Both the position numbers and the translations under genes were made by a program. From Acidobacteriota bacterium (lineage in GTDB: Bacteria > Acidobacteriota > Polarisedimenticolia > SMYD01): a stretch of 51,330 nt of DNA. The DNA lies in NCBI GenBank assembly GCA_004356015.1, contig SMYD01000033.1, positions 1 to 51,330 of the forward strand, in the 5' to 3' direction. The notes below the pieces were generated by a model. That model was not told the DNA's origin and did no database searches. It was given only the letters and a program-made list of their open reading frames with translations. This document shows positions 27,138-35,561 of this stretch, piece by piece; the first letter of the stretch is position 1, and each line of letters opens with the position of its first letter.

Positions 27138-28277
27138 ATGAGCCAATTCCTCTTATCGTTCACCTCCCTGCCCAATCTGCATCCCGCGGTGGTGCATTTT
27201 CCGATTGTTCTTTTTCCCCTGGCCTTGCTTCTGGACGTTCTGAGTCTGGCAATCCCCTCAAGAAGAGAATATGAGCGCTTCGCAGTCTGCTTCTATGGCG
27301 CGGCTGCCCTGGCGGCTGCAGGGACATACTGGGCCGGCAGGGTCGCTGCCGATTCACTGGGCACGGTCTCGCCTCTTGTTGAACCCCGCCTTGCACTTCA
27401 TAGTGATTGGGCCCTTTATACGCTCTGGAGCATTCTCCTGGTGGCCTCAGCGCGCGTGACCCTGGCGGTCCTGGTAACCAGGAGACGGCGAGCATTGTTG
27501 GTGTCCATGCGTCTTCCGGTGTTGCTGGCCGCTGCCCTCACCGCCGGCGCACTGGGTTGGACCGCTGACGTTGGTGGAGGTCTGGTCTACAAGCTAGGTG
27601 TTGGCGTCACGGTCGAAAGGCAGGACTCCGTGACCATGGCAACGGAGCCAGGGACGGGGGCTTCCAGCACCCCCGGGGAGGTGGAACCGGACAAGATGGG
27701 CAGTTCTCCCGACAATGACCTGGTGGTCCTGGAGTCAGGTGAGCTGCAGTGGACACCGGGTGCAGAGGCCGCCGATCCCATGGGCAGGGTTCTTGCGCCG
27801 GCAGATAAAGGTTCGGAAAAGGCTGTCACCTGGCTGCCCTCTCCAGGAGGTGAAGGAGGTGCAACGCTGGTGGTGGATGGGCGAGCGCTGCTATTGCTCG
27901 GCGATCCTCTCGGTGATGTCAGCGTGGTCCTGGATCTGGAATTGAGCGATTTCAGCGGCTCAGTGGGCATTCTTCATCATTACGCTGAAACCGGGACACG
28001 GGGCTGGTTCAGTGCCTCCACAGATGGCGATGCCCTGCTGGCTTATGGCACGGAAAACTCGGTGGACGAAATTTCCCGCGCCCGGATCAAGGCACTCAAC
28101 GGACGGGTTCGGATCGCCGCATCATCAGCAGGACGACACCTGAAGGGTATGCTTGATGGTCAACTGGTGGCTCATGGCCACAGGGCTGCCCCACCTGATG
28201 GCCGATGCGGAATTCTTCTCCATGGAAAAGGGCGGGTTCGCATTATCTCTTTCCACCTCACACCTCTGACCCTCTGA
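27138..28277 (+). CDS. DUF2231 membrane protein with C-terminal beta-sandwich-like region
   Basis: This 379-residue protein has an N-terminal DUF2231 region with about four membrane segments, starting NLHPAVVHFPIVLFPLALLLD; the His15 and His20 pattern is the family mark. After a Pro/Gly/Ser linker (about 180-240), residues 245-379 look like an extracytoplasmic beta sandwich of the LamG/DUF1080 type (ALLLLGDPLGDVSVVLDLEL, FSASTDGDALLAYG). AAGGAG precedes the ATG at 27138. It diverges from the kinase gene; the 99-base gap holds the palindrome GGAAATTTCC (27071-27080). DUF2231 proteins are often found with metal or haem genes, but their function is not established. Confidence 0.72.
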   Translation: MSQFLLSFTSLPNLHPAVVHFPIVLFPLALLLDVLSLAIPSRREYERFAVCFYGAAALAAAGTYWAGRVAADSLGTVSPLVEPRLALHSDWALYTLWSILLVASARVTLAVLVTRRRRALLVSMRLPVLLAAALTAGALGWTADVGGGLVYKLGVGVTVERQDSVTMATEPGTGASSTPGEVEPDKMGSSPDNDLVVLESGELQWTPGAEAADPMGRVLAPADKGSEKAVTWLPSPGGEGGATLVVDGRALLLLGDPLGDVSVVLDLELSDFSGSVGILHHYAETGTRGWFSASTDGDALLAYGTENSVDEISRARIKALNGRVRIAASSAGRHLKGMLDGQLVAHGHRAAPPDGRCGILLHGKGRVRIISFHLTPLTL

Positions 28278-28616
28278 CGGTTGAAGCAAGGCACGGAATA
28301 TCACCAGCCATGGATCATCATCCGGACGATTCCGTTCATGTTCAGAAGGGTCGGCCCCCGGGTCCAGGATTTCTGTTGATTCCGGCCCTGTTGAAATGCG
28401 GGCCTCTGGCCACGGCGGCTGCGGATGAAGGCACCACATCCATCTGTGTCCCCGCTCAAGATGGCTTCCCCGGGGGAGGCCACCTGAGCGCTCTGAACAA
28501 GGCATTGAAGAGAAGAACCCGACCGCCCTGCAGGGGTTGTGACCGGCAGAGGATATTGCATACTATTTCCCATGAACCATGGACGACGGATCTCATTCTG
28601 GGACGAGGAACGCAAC
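28278..28616. other. Intergenic stretch with a weak promoter candidate
   Basis: I see no convincing gene in these 339 bases. Open frames on both strands lack recognisable motifs and ribosome sites. Near the end, TTGTGA (28537-28542), 18 bases, TACTAT (28561-28566) could be a sigma-70 promoter for the next gene. A sigma-54-like GG and GC pair at 28545-28559 is one base too widely spaced. Confidence 0.35.
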
Positions 28617-29090
28617 ATGACCATGAAATTAAAACTTGTCTGGGCCGGCATGATATTCCTGTTACCTTTGGCGGCGCCCGCCTTGGGGAACGAAAATATG
28701 GCGGGAGCGAGCAGTGTGGCTGCGGCCTATCTGGATGCCATGGAAGCCTCGGACCTGGACGCTGCCGAGGCATTGTTCACCAAGAACTCGTTGATTTTTG
28801 AAACAGGCGGTGTCGAGGGGGCCTGGGAACAGTATCGGCAGCATCATCTTGGTCCCGAAATGGAATCCGTATCCTCTTTTTCCACTGAAAGAGGTGAAGT
28901 TCGCACCTTTGCCAGTCAGGACGGGACCATGGTGACCGTCACCTGGCCTCTTGAATACCGGATCGTCCTGACCGACGAAACAACTATTCACAGCAAGGCC
29001 ACGCTCACCTTCGTGCTGATCAGCGAATCCGATACCTATCGGATTGTTCACATGCATTGGTCGTCACGCCGAGTTCGGTCGTCCCATTGA
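28617..29090 (+). CDS. Secreted NTF2-like (SnoaL/DUF4440-type) protein
   Basis: This 157-residue protein has a signal peptide (KLVWAGMIFLLPLAAPALGNE, about residues 6-26) and a single NTF2-like domain. The domain pattern is AAAYLDAMEASDLDAAEALFTKNSLIFETGG with later strands TMVTVTWPLEYRIVLTD and YRIVHMHWSSR, typical of DUF4440-like proteins. GAGGAA precedes the ATG at 28617. The C-terminal half has His and Met residues that could bind metal, but no defined site. It is the last plus-strand gene of the metal island and faces rnr. Ligand and function are unknown. Confidence 0.75.
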   Translation: MTMKLKLVWAGMIFLLPLAAPALGNENMAGASSVAAAYLDAMEASDLDAAEALFTKNSLIFETGGVEGAWEQYRQHHLGPEMESVSSFSTERGEVRTFASQDGTMVTVTWPLEYRIVLTDETTIHSKATLTFVLISESDTYRIVHMHWSSRRVRSSH

Positions 29091-29261
29091 GCCTGGGGAA
29101 GACATGACCCAGTCGAACTGACCGGATTTGGAGGTGAAGCGCGCTGAAGGGTATGCCCCGGTAGCTGTCCGAATCGGTGCAGGCGATCCACGCCACCACA
29201 ACCTGCCTCACATCCTGGGCATGCTCATCCAGATGCTCAAGCAGAGGACTCGCAGGGCCCC

Positions 29262-29314
29262 ATGTCGTCCTGGAGACACCTCAGGGGCTGCAGTGAGGCT
29301 TGCCTCCACGACAT
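29262..29314. other. Imperfect hairpin between convergent genes
   Basis: ATGTCGT (29262-29268) pairs with ACGACAT (29308-29314), then GGAG (29272-29275) with CTCC (29304-29307) and CCTCA (29279-29283) with TGAGG (29294-29298). It begins 10 bases past the rnr stop. No T-tract follows on either strand, so it is not a classical terminator; it may be an mRNA 3' end structure. The rest of the 234-base gap holds nothing I recognise. Confidence 0.35.
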
Positions 29315-29324
29315 CGGCAAGAAC

Positions 29325-31481
29325 TCACTTCCTGGTTGGAACGGTCCCGCTCAGGCGGAAATCGATCTTCTTGCTGAGCGCATTGACCCGGGCCACGACG
29401 ACGCGGATCTCATCACCAATCTTGAACCGCCTTCCCGTGCGCTCTCCCACCAGCATATGGCGGTTTTCCAGAAAGCGGTAGAAGTCGTCTTCCAGGGTAC
29501 TGATGTGAACCAGCCCGTCGATGAAGAGATCCTCCAGTTCCACGAACAAACCGAAGGAAACGACGCTGGAAACGATGGCTGTATACTCCTCGCCGACCCT
29601 GTCCATCATGAACCCGACTTTCTTCCAGTCGATGAGTTCCCATTGGGCCGAATCGGCATTCCGCTCTCTGACACCGGTCTGCTCCGCCAGGCTGTGGAGC
29701 ATCTTCGTGCGCGCTTCACGAGCATCCTTGTGAGCAGCCGTCCAGAGGTCGCCGTCGGTGAGGGTGCGATGAACAATCAGGTCAGGATACCTGCGAATCG
29801 GTGAGGTGAAATGAAGGTAGCGCCGTGTGGCCAGGCCAAAATGAAGGCCGGGTGACTCACTGTAACGCGCCCTCATCATGGACCGCAGGACGATGCGCTG
29901 AAGAGCGTTCTCCTCCGGCCGGCCTTCCACGCTGGCCAGGAACCTGCGGATATCCATAGAGGTGATGTCTTCGAACGGCTTGGGCAGGGTGAACCCGAAG
30001 GGACGCACCACCGCGTCCAGAGCTTCCAGCTTGAGGGGATCCGGCTTATCGTGAATTCTGTACAGAGTCGGCCACTGCCGCTGAACCATGAGGGTGGCCA
30101 CAGCCTCGTTGGCAGCCAGCATGAACTCTTCGATGATCTTGTGCGCGATATTGCGAGAGAGGGGCTTGATGCCGGTCATCTCCCCTCTGTCATCCAGCAG
30201 AATGACTGGCTCGGGGAGGTCGAAGTCGATGCTCCCCCGTTGTTCCCGGCGGCGGCGCAGGAGGCCGCATAGCTCCTCCATGAGTTCCATCTGCGCCACC
30301 AGGTTGCCCAGAGACGCGCCCACAGCCTCATCCCCTGCCAGACAATGAGCAACCTCCGTGTAGGTCAATCTTCTGTCCGAGCGAATCACACCTTTGACCA
30401 CCGTGGCCGGGGCAACCCTTCCTCCCTTGTCGATCTCCATGATGCAGGTCTGGCTAAGGCGATCCACACCGGGGTTCAGACTGCAGATCCCGGTGGCCAG
30501 AGCGGCGGGCAGCATGTGGATGGCACGATCGGGAAAGTACACACTGGTGCCCCGTTCCCGCGCTTCCAGGTCCAGGAGCGTGTCCTCCCGCACATAATGG
30601 CTGACATCGGCGATATGAACCCAGAGGGTGAAGCCGCCGTTTTCATGCCGGCGGATGGAGATGGCGTCATCAAAGTCACGCGCCGTCTCCCCGTCGATGG
30701 TCACGGTGGTGAGGGCCCGGAAATCCTCGCGGCCCTCGATATCTCCAGGGTCCACCCTGGTTGGGACCCTCTCCGCCGCGGCCGTTACCTCCGAGGGAAA
30801 TTCATCGCGCAGGCCGTACTTGCGGATGATGATCTTCAGATCCATGCCGGGCTCATCGGTGTGCCCCATGACCTCGACCACCTTGCCGTCGGGGATATCC
30901 TCGCCGGAGGGATAGCGGAACAGCTCGACTCCCACCACCATTCCCTCCCGGGCGTCCCCCTGGGCTCCCTCGGGAAGACTGACCTCCTCGTAGGGAGAGT
31001 TCCCGTAAGGTCGCACCACAAGATCTCTTCCCCGGCGCTCCAGGACGCCGGTGATCCTGTGCCGGGCTCGCTCCAGAACCTTGGTGATCCGGCCTTCCGC
31101 CCGGCCACCGCGCTTCTCCTGGGTGACATGGATCTGCACCCGATCCCGGTGAAGAGCGCCGTGCATGTAACGGCGGCGGACATAGATATCCGGCCCGGAA
31201 CTGTCCACGGGCACCACGAACCCATAGCCGTCCCGGTGGGAGTGAAGATGCCCCTCGACCAGGTGCTTCTCCCGGGCCAGGCGGTAACGGCTTCCCTTCA
31301 GGCGCTGGATGGCACCTTCCTCGACCAGTTGGCGCAGAAGCAGGCGAAAACTCTCGCGGTGACCGCTGCCCACTCTCAACTGGCGATTGAGTTCCCTCCC
31401 TGAGGCGGGCTGGTAATCTTCGCCTCCCAGGTGAGTCAGAAGCCGATCACGGTCTACAGGTGGCGGCTTGGAACGGGGCAC
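29325..31481 (-). CDS. rnr: Ribonuclease R
   Basis: This 718-residue processive 3'-5' exoribonuclease degrades structured RNA. Domains in order are an N-terminal helix-turn-helix-like part (1-70), cold-shock-like domains (75-220), the RNB catalytic domain (about 260-590, metal site DFDDAISI) and a C-terminal S1 domain (about 635-712). It lacks the long lysine-rich tail of E. coli RNase R and stops at TVPTRK. I chose the GTG at 31481 because GGAGAAGG lies 4 bases before it; the longer frame overlaps the preceding gene. Spacing to that gene is 28 bases in the same direction. Confidence 0.93.
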   Translation of the reverse strand: MPRSKPPPVDRDRLLTHLGGEDYQPASGRELNRQLRVGSGHRESFRLLLRQLVEEGAIQRLKGSRYRLAREKHLVEGHLHSHRDGYGFVVPVDSSGPDIYVRRRYMHGALHRDRVQIHVTQEKRGGRAEGRITKVLERARHRITGVLERRGRDLVVRPYGNSPYEEVSLPEGAQGDAREGMVVGVELFRYPSGEDIPDGKVVEVMGHTDEPGMDLKIIIRKYGLRDEFPSEVTAAAERVPTRVDPGDIEGREDFRALTTVTIDGETARDFDDAISIRRHENGGFTLWVHIADVSHYVREDTLLDLEARERGTSVYFPDRAIHMLPAALATGICSLNPGVDRLSQTCIMEIDKGGRVAPATVVKGVIRSDRRLTYTEVAHCLAGDEAVGASLGNLVAQMELMEELCGLLRRRREQRGSIDFDLPEPVILLDDRGEMTGIKPLSRNIAHKIIEEFMLAANEAVATLMVQRQWPTLYRIHDKPDPLKLEALDAVVRPFGFTLPKPFEDITSMDIRRFLASVEGRPEENALQRIVLRSMMRARYSESPGLHFGLATRRYLHFTSPIRRYPDLIVHRTLTDGDLWTAAHKDAREARTKMLHSLAEQTGVRERNADSAQWELIDWKKVGFMMDRVGEEYTAIVSSVVSFGLFVELEDLFIDGLVHISTLEDDFYRFLENRHMLVGERTGRRFKIGDEIRVVVARVNALSKKIDFRLSGTVPTRK

Positions 31482-31509
31482 AGAACCTTCTCCATGGCGG
31501 GATGCCACC

Positions 31510-33132
31510 CTACCATACCGCTGTTCGGCGGATGTAAACCAGCAGGCCCCGGGAACCGAAAACCCGCGACGGGTAGGTTCGCCAGAGTCTGTAGTCAGCA
31601 AGGAACCGCGGATCCCGGAGAAGACCGCGCCGGCCGAAGATCTCCAGGAAGACCACGAGTTCGGGTTTTTCAGCGGCGATCAAATCGGCAGGGATGGCGC
31701 TGTTGCCGGCAATCTCCGCCGGCGGCAGAGGGTAGTAGGGTCCTGCCACTGGCGAGACCAGACCCACCGTGTCCAGGATGGGCCCGGGGTAGGTGAACCC
31801 CAGGGCACCGATTTCCGGGGCCGCCAGCCGGGCGCGGCCACCGGTGAGGCGGGCCAGATCCGATCCGACTCGCAGATAGTCCGCTTCACGAATTTTTTCC
31901 CACTCGCTGAGCAGACGGATGGCACCCTGTCCCGGCAGGGGAAGCCACTGGTAGCGATGCAACTGGGGCAGGAGCAGGAGGGCAAGGGTCAAGCCCACAC
32001 CCACGGCGACCCGGCCTGCGGGGGCCAGGAGCAACACGAGGAGGTGGCGGGACAGGGTGGTGCCCACGGTGACCGCGCCCAGGGCCAGAAGAGCGATATA
32101 CACGGTTTCAAGGGGGACGTAGTACCAGCCCATCATGAACGGATTGGCGGCTGCGAAGGTCATGAAGAAAAGAACGGCATACCCGGCCAGAAAATCAGCG
32201 GCGGCGCCCAGGCGCCGCCGCCCGAGACGCCAGCCGCTCACCATGAGGCCCGCCGGTAGAATGGAAGAGGCCAGAAGGGTGGCATACTCCCGTCCCGCCC
32301 CGGGCAGGAACGGGAGAAGTCGGCCCAGAGGCAGTCGGGGCCAGGCCATCCCTGCCAGGTGCCGGCATAGGTAGCGCAGGGCATGGTCCGCCGGGATCAG
32401 GTAGATCTCCGACGCTTTGGCGCGCACCGAGGCTGGGATCGGATCCCCATAGGCCGCCCAGGCCAGTGCTGCCAGGGCCAGAATGATTCCGGTTGCCCCG
32501 GCGAGACCGCGCCAGGGCAGACGTCGGCCATGGATCCAGGCCACCCCGAGAACCACCACCAGGAGGAGCCCGCCGTCGGGTCGCACAGCGACCGAGATCG
32601 CCGCCAGGAGGGCCGACGCCGTGTACCTGGAACGGGAGAGAAGCCACGCGCAGCACAGCAGGCAGCCGATGAAGAGCGGCGTCTCCATACCACCGCTGGA
32701 GAAGTCGACGCTCTTGGCATCCAGGGCATAGAGGAGGCCAGCGGCGAATCCGGCCAGAAGCCCCCTGGTTCCCCCGCCCGCCAGACGTGCCACCAGGAGA
32801 AAGAGGACCATGACCAGGAGCCCGTCCAGGAGGGCGTTGAAGATCAGGGAAACCGTGGGCAGGCTCCGGACCCCGGCCAGGGCGGCCGCCGGGGCAAGGA
32901 CCAGAGCGTATGCGGGCGAGGAAGTCCCCAGGACCTGTTCACCGGCGTTGTAGACCAAGCCGCGACCCGCCGCCAGATTGCCGGCATACCGATAAGTGAT
33001 GAAGGCATCATCCACCGTGTTGCCGGTCTGCCGGATACGCAACGAGGTGGCTGTAAGGGCCAGCAGCAGCATGAGGGCCACGGGCAGGGCCTTGCGGAGC
33101 CGGTCTTGATGTCTTGACACGCCGGAGGGCAA
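31510..33132 (-). CDS. Polytopic membrane protein, GT-C mannosyltransferase-like
   Basis: This protein of about 540 residues has ten or more membrane helices. After the first helix there is DDAFITYRYAGNLAAGRGLVYNAGEQVLGTSS, with an acidic pair in the first extracytoplasmic loop as in GT-C enzymes that use polyprenyl-phosphate sugars. The C-terminal 130 residues form a soluble domain. The substrate is unknown; a cell envelope glycan or lipid is likely. The start is uncertain: TTG at 33132, or GTG at 33120, neither with a good ribosome site. The tRNA-Leu promoter overlaps this start on the other strand. Confidence 0.72.
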   Translation of the reverse strand: MPSGVSRHQDRLRKALPVALMLLLALTATSLRIRQTGNTVDDAFITYRYAGNLAAGRGLVYNAGEQVLGTSSPAYALVLAPAAALAGVRSLPTVSLIFNALLDGLLVMVLFLLVARLAGGGTRGLLAGFAAGLLYALDAKSVDFSSGGMETPLFIGCLLCCAWLLSRSRYTASALLAAISVAVRPDGGLLLVVVLGVAWIHGRRLPWRGLAGATGIILALAALAWAAYGDPIPASVRAKASEIYLIPADHALRYLCRHLAGMAWPRLPLGRLLPFLPGAGREYATLLASSILPAGLMVSGWRLGRRRLGAAADFLAGYAVLFFMTFAAANPFMMGWYYVPLETVYIALLALGAVTVGTTLSRHLLVLLLAPAGRVAVGVGLTLALLLLPQLHRYQWLPLPGQGAIRLLSEWEKIREADYLRVGSDLARLTGGRARLAAPEIGALGFTYPGPILDTVGLVSPVAGPYYPLPPAEIAGNSAIPADLIAAEKPELVVFLEIFGRRGLLRDPRFLADYRLWRTYPSRVFGSRGLLVYIRRTAVW

Positions 33133-33142
33133 ATCCTATTCT
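33114..33142 (+). promoter_or_regulatory. Sigma-70 promoter of tRNA-Leu
   Basis: A perfect -35 TTGACA (33114-33119), a 17-base spacer and TATTCT (33137-33142) predict a start near 33149, 12 bases before the mature tRNA. It overlaps the start region of the divergent membrane protein gene. Confidence 0.8.
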
Positions 33143-33160
33143 CGCAGTTCGCTGGCATCT

Positions 33161-33247
33161 GCCGAAGTGGCGGAATTGGTAGACGCGCTAGGTTCAGGAC
33201 CTAGTTGGGGCAACCCAGTAGGAGTTCGAGTCTCCTCTTCGGCACCA
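33161..33247 (+). tRNA. tRNA-Leu (anticodon CAG)
   Basis: This 87-base tRNA folds into a cloverleaf. The acceptor GCCGAAG pairs with CTTCGGC, the anticodon stem CTAGG/CCTAG frames the loop TTCAGGA with anticodon CAG, there is a long variable arm as in class II tRNAs, and the T arm contains GTTCGAG. The 3' CCA is encoded. It reads CUG. A short T-rich run follows the gene. Confidence 0.97.
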
Positions 33248-33503
33248 CCGTTTTATTCTCGCAGCACACCGGCACGGCAATCTCCTCCGGCTGCGGGATA
33301 CGGAGGGTCTCATCACGCCAGAGATCCTCCATTTCGTCCCAGGCCCAGTCCTCGTCCCATTCGATGGTCATATCGTCCTCATCTTCCCATTCGGGCCCGG
33401 GGAAAGGGGCCGAGCTCTCGGGTGGCGGCGGACAGCGGCGGGCGCCGCTGGGAACTTTCTGCTCTTCGTTCACGAGGCGAACGATGGCGGCCTGGTCAGC
33501 CAT
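33201..33503 (-). CDS. Small acidic Trp-rich protein of unknown function
   Basis: This is a candidate 100-residue protein. Its centre is strongly acidic and rich in Trp (EWEDEDD, EWDEDWAWDEMEDLW), and codon third positions are GC-rich like neighbouring genes, which argues for real coding. It starts inside the end of bioY (34-base overlap). Its last 15 codons run antisense through the tRNA-Leu gene, giving PKRRLELLLG, the usual antisense-tRNA tail seen in spurious frames. Either the gene is real and happens to end in the tRNA, or the frame is chance. I recognise no family. Confidence 0.4.
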   Translation of the reverse strand: MADQAAIVRLVNEEQKVPSGARRCPPPPESSAPFPGPEWEDEDDMTIEWDEDWAWDEMEDLWRDETLRIPQPEEIAVPVCCENKTVVPKRRLELLLGCPN

Positions 33504-34036
33504 TCCGCCACGCCCAGTTTGGCCAGGTCAACGGCCATGAACGGAAGGAAACTCATGGTCAACAGCCCGGTAAGGCCGGGTGTCGCACCCGGGAAGACCA
33601 GTGCCAGCCAGGCAGCACCGGCGAGGTGGATGATCACCAGCCCCGCGAGTCCGGCTCCCAGGCGTCGGCCGGCATGACCGGTTCCACCTGCCAGAAGACT
33701 GACCACCGCCGCGGCAAGAGGGAAGGCCAGAAGGTAGCCCCCACTGAACCCACTGAGCCCTGCCAGGCCACCGCTGAACATGGGCGCACCGGCCGCTCCC
33801 AGCCCGAGATAGAGGGCCATGCTGCCCGCGGCCACCCATGGCTTGAGGAGATATCCCGCGGCCAGGACCACCAGGACCTGCAAGGTGATGGGGACCGGGG
33901 TGAACGGGAGAGGAATTCGAATCTGGGCCGCGAGGGCGGTCAAGACAACCATGGCGAGCGCCATGGGCCATTGATTTTCTGCGGCTCTCACGGGGATGAG
34001 AGGCCAGGTGCGTTGCCATATCCGGGTCGAAGACAT
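33470..34036 (-). CDS. bioY: Biotin transporter substrate-binding subunit
   Basis: BioY is the S component of an ECF-type biotin importer. The 188-residue protein has about six membrane segments and the family signature IPLPFTPVPITLQVLVVLAAG followed by LYLGLGAAGAPMFSGG. The start at 34036 has AAGGAG upstream. No bioM or bioN (ATPase and T component) lies nearby, so it either acts alone or uses a shared ECF module. A 20-bp palindrome lies just upstream of its start. Confidence 0.93.
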   Translation of the reverse strand: MSSTRIWQRTWPLIPVRAAENQWPMALAMVVLTALAAQIRIPLPFTPVPITLQVLVVLAAGYLLKPWVAAGSMALYLGLGAAGAPMFSGGLAGLSGFSGGYLLAFPLAAAVVSLLAGGTGHAGRRLGAGLAGLVIIHLAGAAWLALVFPGATPGLTGLLTMSFLPFMAVDLAKLGVAEWLTRPPSFAS

Positions 34037-34058
34037 GAATTCTCCTTGCATGCGGCAC

Positions 34059-34086
34059 CCATGCCGCGCGCGGCATGGCAATTGTA
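34059..34086 (-). promoter_or_regulatory. bioY promoter -10 and overlapping 20-bp palindrome
   Basis: CCATGCCGCGCGCGGCATGG (34059-34078) is a perfect palindrome. Just upstream on the minus strand is TACAAT (34086-34081), a good -10, so transcription would start near 34074, inside the palindrome. No good -35 is visible. This placement suits a repressor operator. The sequence does not resemble the BirA or BioR sites that I know. Confidence 0.5.
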
Positions 34087-34129
34087 TCCCAGATGTTGGC
34101 CGGAATGCTAAGATGCGCCCGAGGTAGAG

Positions 34130-34756
34130 ATGAGCGACCCCAGCGATATCGACACGGATCTGCCGTCCAGTCCTCCGGCCACCGGGACTGCTGTTGGGAT
34201 GGATGAGGACTGGCGGAAGGCTGAACTCGAAAAAATGATGTTCGGGGAGGAGAAATCGTCCTCCGGCAAGATCATCATGGGCATCGCCTTTTTTTCGGTG
34301 GTCTCCATCGTGGGCTGGGTGGCCTTCGGCCCCACGGCCCCGGAACCGACCCGCGCCGCAATCCCCGCAAGGAGCGCGGCAGACGTTGCGCCTCTTGTGC
34401 CGCGGAAGCCGCCTCCACCTCCACCTCCGCCCAAACCGTACAAGGATCTCTTCGAGATTCAGACCCAGTTCGATGGCACCCGGTACATTGTCTACACCAT
34501 CCAGACAGGCGACACGCTGGCACGCATTGGTGAGATTCTTCATGACGTCACAGGAGTCTCCAGGCTGATCACCTACCAGGCTATAAGCGATGCCTACTGG
34601 AGCAAGTACTTCTCCTACGAGGATCAGAATGAAGACGTTGTCACCGACGAGATGGTCCAGAAGCGCGTTGGTGAATACCTGCAAATCCCCGTTCCGCTGC
34701 CCGAGTATCCCGATTTTGAACTGGCCGCGAAAATCGAGGAATACAACGCTTCCTGA
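34130..34756 (+). CDS. Single-pass membrane protein with LysM-like domain
   Basis: This 208-residue protein has a cytoplasmic N-terminus (1-46, with DEDWRKAELEKMMFGEE), one membrane helix (about 47-66), a Pro-rich linker containing a run of eight prolines (about 93-100) and a C-terminal LysM-like segment, YIVYTIQTGDTLARIGEILHD (about 118-138). LysM domains bind peptidoglycan, so it may tether the inner membrane to the wall. GAGGTAGAG precedes the ATG. It diverges from bioY. I recognise no closer family. Confidence 0.65.
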   Translation: MSDPSDIDTDLPSSPPATGTAVGMDEDWRKAELEKMMFGEEKSSSGKIIMGIAFFSVVSIVGWVAFGPTAPEPTRAAIPARSAADVAPLVPRKPPPPPPPPKPYKDLFEIQTQFDGTRYIVYTIQTGDTLARIGEILHDVTGVSRLITYQAISDAYWSKYFSYEDQNEDVVTDEMVQKRVGEYLQIPVPLPEYPDFELAAKIEEYNAS

Positions 34757-34862
34757 GCCGGCCCGCCGGTAGGGGTGCCTGCTCTCGCCCCGTTTGCCCC
34801 ACTCCATCCGCGAACCTATATTCGTTTCTGCCGGAGTGCAGATGTCTTCGGCTGGAGGAGGC

Positions 34863-35561
34863 ATGAGAGAAACGCTGACCACGCGTGTCTTCGGCAGGCG
34901 GCGCAATATCCTGGTCGACAGGCCGTATCAGCACCGCCTCTCCCTCATGACAACCCTGATGGCTCTCCTGCCGCCAGCCCTCTTTTTCGGGATGTACTCG
35001 CTGATCACCAGCGAAGGGTCCCGGCGTATCATCGAAGCCAGTCCGGCGCTGGAGGACATGGTTCGTATCCAGAATCGGACCGAGAGCCTCATGATTCTGG
35101 CTGCGGTTCTCTTCTATGGGATCGGCGTGTATCTGGTGACTCTGCTGGAATCTCACCGAACCGCCGGCTTCATCCATCGTATCGACGGCCGCCTCAAGGA
35201 GCTGTCCCGCGGCAAGTACGCTGGAGTCCTCACACCCCGGCGTGATGATCATTTCCACTTCCTCGCGGTGACCGTCAATCAGCTAAGCCAGGGCCTGCAT
35301 GAGCGTGCCGAGGAGGAGCTGGCTGCCCTGGACGCCCTCGGGGAGAACCTTGGCGAAGTCATTCTCGGGCTCCGCACGGGAAGCGAAAGCCGGGCCGGTC
35401 AAAAACTCGATGAAGTCCGCCACCGCCTGGAAGCCATGCGCCGGCTGAAGGCCGGACAGATGGAGAGCGCCACCGACGCTAGGATCGACATGGTCCAGGT
35501 GAGCGATGATCTCCCAGCCGAGAAGGTCGCGCCCCTGCCCCCCGATAGCCTCAGCGGCTGA
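34863..35561 (+). CDS. Two-helix membrane protein with HAMP-like segment
   Basis: This 232-residue protein has two membrane helices (about 28-50 and 75-96) with a short extracytoplasmic loop, then a HAMP-like region (FIHRIDGRLKELSRGKYAGVLTPRRDDHF) and a coiled-coil tail (about 150-210). It has no kinase, cyclase or methyl-accepting output domain. GGAGGAGG precedes the ATG at 34863; an upstream ATG at 34842 is possible. Its end overlaps the convergent yggS end by 11 bases. It may be a membrane-proximal signalling or scaffolding protein; function unknown. Confidence 0.65.
   Translation: MRETLTTRVFGRRRNILVDRPYQHRLSLMTTLMALLPPALFFGMYSLITSEGSRRIIEASPALEDMVRIQNRTESLMILAAVLFYGIGVYLVTLLESHRTAGFIHRIDGRLKELSRGKYAGVLTPRRDDHFHFLAVTVNQLSQGLHERAEEELAALDALGENLGEVILGLRTGSESRAGQKLDEVRHRLEAMRRLKAGQMESATDARIDMVQVSDDLPAEKVAPLPPDSLSG

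Noticed and set aside
28545-28559. Possible third sigma-54 promoter before the NTF2-like gene
   Set aside because: GG and GC are 13 instead of 12 bases apart, a change sigma-54 does not tolerate, and the -24 box lacks its T.
28205-28801. 198-codon plus-strand frame across 28278-28616
   Set aside because: It overlaps the NTF2-like gene in another frame, has no ribosome site and no motif, and is Pro/Gly/His-rich like shadow frames.
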